Below, in pieces: positions 61,861 through 64,000 of a stretch of DNA of 64,000 bases. Numbering within the stretch: position 1 is the first letter of the stretch; each line of letters opens with the position of its first letter. The notes below the pieces were generated by a model. The model was not told where the DNA came from, searched no databases, and saw nothing but the letters and a program-made list of their open reading frames with translations. The stretch lies in the NCBI GenBank assembly GCA_964501915.1, contig CAZCVP010000011.1, positions 1 through 64,000 of the forward strand, read 5' to 3'. The DNA is from CAYFPX01 sp964501915. Lineage in GTDB: Bacteria; Myxococcota_A; UBA796; CAJQPC01. The position numbers and the translations under genes are program-made.

Positions 61861-62730
61861 ATGGCCCGGCAGAAGTCGGAGGACCCCGTAGTACCGGAAG
61901 GGCGTCGAAAGTCGCCCCAAATCGCCCGCTCTGGGCGAGGAGGAAAGGGGGTCCCGGTCGATCAAGAGATGGGACAGCCCGTGCTGCCGTTCGCAACAGC
62001 CGAGACCCCGCAAGGGACCGCGTGGAGGCCACCCGCAGAGCGTTCTGCAGGCCGAGGCCCTCAGGCGGCGCCGAAGGCGAGCGACCTGGACGAGAAGACC
62101 CCATCCACGGCCATGGAGAAGGTGGTCGAGAGCCTCGACGAGGCCCTCGCCCACGTCGCACGGAACAAGGGAGCGCCGGGCTCAGACGGCCTGACGATCG
62201 AGGCGGTCCAGCAGGACTGGCCGAGGATCCGAGACCGTCTGAGCCGCAGCCTGCTCGCGAACACCTACCGCCCGGGCCCAGCCCGCCGGAAGGAGCTCGC
62301 GAAGCCAGGAGGCGGTGTCCGGCTGTTGAGCATTCCCAACGTGGCGGACCGCGTGGTCCAGGAAGCGATGCGGCAGGTCCTCCAGCCGCTGTTCGAGCCT
62401 GGATTCCACGAGAGCAGCCACGGGTTCCGGCCGAAGCGGAGCTGCCACACGGCGTTGTCGGAGGCACGTGCATACGTCGCCGATGGCTACGACCACGTGG
62501 TGGACATCGACCTGTCGAAGTTCTTCGACCGGGTGAACCACCAGCGCCTGTTGGCGCGGGTGTCCGAGAAGGTCGATGATCGCGTCCTGATGCGCACCCT
62601 GAGCCGGGTGATCCGGTCCTCGGTGGTGATGCCAGACGGAGTGTTGAGCAGGACGGAGGAGGGGGTCCCGCAAGGAGGCCCCCTGACCCCACCAACGCAA
62701 TCGACAACTTCCGCTGGACTGGCCACGTAG
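61861..62730 (+). pseudogene. Truncated group II intron reverse transcriptase/maturase
   Basis: 289 residues, against about 420-500 in intact intron-encoded proteins. The RT fingers and part of the palm are recognisable: MEKVVESLDEALAHVARNKGAPGSDGLTIE, TYRPGPARRKELAKPGGGVRLLSIPNVADRVVQEAMRQVLQPLFEPGF (RT1-2), SHGFRPKRSCHTALSEA, VVDIDLSKFFDRVNH (RT3) and EEGVPQGGPL (RT4). Immediately after this the sequence changes to TPPTQSTTSAGLAT and stops. The catalytic YADD box, the rest of the palm, the thumb and the maturase region are missing. Strong Shine-Dalgarno. A dead remnant, broken by insertion or recombination near 62690. Confidence 0.85.
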
Positions 62731-62904
62731 GGCGCCAGGAGCTGTGCGCCCGGACCCCCGATGGCCGTCGTAGCCGCCGCACGACAGGTGGCGTGGGCGA
62801 CAACTCTTCCAGTAAGATATGAGGTGATGTCTTGACGATCCAACCAGATGGGGGTACACGAGCGGAAGCTGGACCTGGAGAGCGGATCTCGGGGGTAGAT
62901 AGCG

Positions 62905-63087
62905 GTGTCTCGTCGGAGGCTGCGCATCCGGGTGACATTCGAGCCCACGCGGCGGGGGCTCGAGCCCATGCGGGTGGCGTACCAAGCGGCGCTCCCGGAG
63001 CAGCGGCGAGCGGTGGAAGAGCCAAACCCGAGGTTTCGGGAGGACAACACAGCGGATCGCGACACCAAGGCGGCTCGAAGTCGATGA
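62905..63087 (+). CDS. Small basic protein coupled to recombinase gene
   Basis: 60 residues from GTG, Arg-rich (SRRRLRIRVTFEPTRRGLEPMRVAYQAALPEQRRAVEEPN). Its TGA (63085-63087) overlaps the recombinase ATG (63084) as ATGA, suggesting translational coupling and a real gene. Small upstream ORFs of this kind accompany some serine recombinases of mobile elements. No known function; may be an accessory DNA-binding factor. Confidence 0.5.
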   Translation: MSRRRLRIRVTFEPTRRGLEPMRVAYQAALPEQRRAVEEPNPRFREDNTADRDTKAARSR

Positions 63088-64000
63088 TGCGGATCGCGCT
63101 GTACGCCCGGGTGTCGTCGAGCCAGCAGGCTCAGGAGGCGACGATCGACAGCCAGGTCGAGGCGCTGCGCGAGCGTGCCGAGTCCGATGGGCATGTCGTG
63201 CTGCCCACCGACGTGTACGTCGACGACGGCTACAGCGGTGCGTCACTGGTGAGGCCGGGCCTGGAGCGGCTACGTGACCGCGCGGCCGAGGGTGCCGTGG
63301 AGCTGCTGTATGTGCACTGCCCCGACAGGCTGGCACGTCGATACGCGTACCAGGTTCTGTTGCTGGATGAGTTCGCTCGGCACGGCGTGACCGTGACGTT
63401 CCTGCATGGGCCATCCGGGCGCAGCGCGGAGGACGAACTGCTCGTGCAGGTGCAAGGGATGATCGCTGAGTACGAGAGAGCCAAGATCCTTGAGCGCTGT
63501 CGGCGGGGGAAGAAGCACCGCGCGCGGACGGGTCTGGTCAACCCGCGGTCTGGGGCGCCGTACGGGTACGAGTACATGCGCAAGACCGATTTGGAGCCGG
63601 CCCAGTACCAGGTCCTCCTGCACGAAGCACGCGTCGTGCGCTCGATCTTCTCGTGGTTCGTCGATGAGCAGCTGTCCATCGGCGCCATCGTGCGGCGGCT
63701 GGCGGAGCAGGGCATCGAGACGAGGACGGGAAAGGCCAGGTGGGACCGCACGACGGTGTGGGGACTGCTCAAGAACCCGGCGTACTCGGGCCGCGCGGCC
63801 TTCGGCAAGACCGAGGCCGTTCCACGAGGCCGTGTCCTGCGCCAGCTGCGCGGTCGCGGCGCTCCACGCCGGGCGAAGAGCTCTCAGCGTGACCGGCCCG
63901 AGGAGGACTGGATCTACGTGCCCGTACCGGCGCTGGTGTCGCGGGAGGTCTTTGAGGCAGCGCAGGAGCAGCTTGCCCGCAATCGTCGGCTTTCGAAGCG
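63084..64000 (+). CDS. Large serine recombinase (N-terminal part; runs off window)
   Basis: About 305 codons to the window end with no stop. N-terminal resolvase fold: MRIALYARVSSSQQAQEATIDSQ with the nucleophile Ser in the ARVSS motif, YVDDGYSGASLVRPGLERLRDRA, CPDRLARRYAYQ, MIAEYERAKILERCRRGK. From about residue 160 a Recombinase domain begins (GAPYGYEYMRK, VVRSIFSWFVDEQLSIGAIVRRLAEQGIETRTGKARWDRTTVWGLLKNPAYSG). DWIYVPVPALVSREVFEAAQEQL introduces the zinc-ribbon region. This is the IS607/phage integrase type that catalyses site-specific integration by serine chemistry. ATG 63087 is an alternative start. Confidence 0.88.
   Translation, partial: MMRIALYARVSSSQQAQEATIDSQVEALRERAESDGHVVLPTDVYVDDGYSGASLVRPGLERLRDRAAEGAVELLYVHCPDRLARRYAYQVLLLDEFARHGVTVTFLHGPSGRSAEDELLVQVQGMIAEYERAKILERCRRGKKHRARTGLVNPRSGAPYGYEYMRKTDLEPAQYQVLLHEARVVRSIFSWFVDEQLSIGAIVRRLAEQGIETRTGKARWDRTTVWGLLKNPAYSGRAAFGKTEAVPRGRVLRQLRGRGAPRRAKSSQRDRPEEDWIYVPVPALVSREVFEAAQEQLARNRRLSK

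Overview
The window is about 72% G+C and looks like a metagenome-derived scaffold from a Myxococcota/Deltaproteobacteria-type bacterium. The evidence is abundant Asp-rich MopE/FG-GAP cell-surface proteins, many lipoproteins, GTG starts, multiheme cytochromes, Ser/Thr kinases, caspase-like proteins, a DpgA-type type III PKS, a PfaD protein and a full-length-style tryptophan 2,3-dioxygenase. There is one 10-N scaffold gap (9682-9691), and two stretches of degraded homopolymer sequence break genes artificially.

Layout. 1-5.3 kb: convergent FG-GAP/MopE surface proteins and a multispanning membrane protein. 5.4-7.9 kb (minus): GNAT, crotonase and DpgA-like type III PKS, a compact polyketide operon. 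8-12.6 kb (plus): HEAT-repeat protein, degenerate HD-GYP protein, PEBP protein and PilZ protein, a probable c-di-GMP-linked group. 12.6-17.6 kb: lipoproteins, an OmpA-family protein broken by one in-frame TAG, an aminoacyl-tRNA-protein transferase, a crotonase and a frameshifted small ORF. 17.7-26.6 kb: a redox module with a pentaheme lipoprotein cytochrome, CcsA and ResB for cytochrome c maturation, NUDIX, DUF4266/DUF3570 proteins, a CX4CH lipoprotein, a nine-heme (or more) lipoprotein cytochrome and another lipoprotein. 26.6-31.6 kb: four overlapping genes for glycan/lipid glycosylation, ending in a DUF2064-radical SAM/SPASM fusion. 31.9-33.7 kb: one secreted protein and a non-coding stretch holding a 173-bp imperfect palindrome.

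33.7-40.5 kb (minus): two tandem giant Ser/Thr kinases sharing a long N-terminal module and carrying different periplasmic substrate-binding sensor domains. 40.5-47.2 kb (minus): an overlapping seven-gene catabolic operon (luciferase-like monooxygenase, asparaginase II, aldehyde dehydrogenase, two LigB-type extradiol dioxygenase subunits, RidA, KynB-like cyclase). Together with the tryptophan 2,3-dioxygenase at 50.5-51.6 kb it suggests aminophenol or tryptophan/kynurenine ring cleavage. 47.3-55.1 kb: SGNH hydrolase, SDR, discoidin-like protein, TDO, orphan PfaD, an unknown and a sulfotransferase. 55.2-59.1 kb (minus): ECF sigma factor with a C-terminal membrane anchor, a DUF4384 anti-sigma-like protein, a secreted caspase-like protein with a barrel-like tail, and a lipoprotein, all overlapping by a few bases. 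59.1-61.5 kb: tRNA-dihydrouridine synthase and two unknowns. 61.5-64 kb: mobile DNA, with a group II intron reverse transcriptase truncated before its catalytic YADD box, then a small ORF coupled to a large serine recombinase that runs off the window.

The most interesting candidates are the paired sensor kinases, the membrane-anchored sigma/caspase operon, the DUF2064-radical SAM fusion, and the extradiol dioxygenase operon with its probable AmnA-RidA fusion. No tRNA, rRNA or CRISPR array was recognised.
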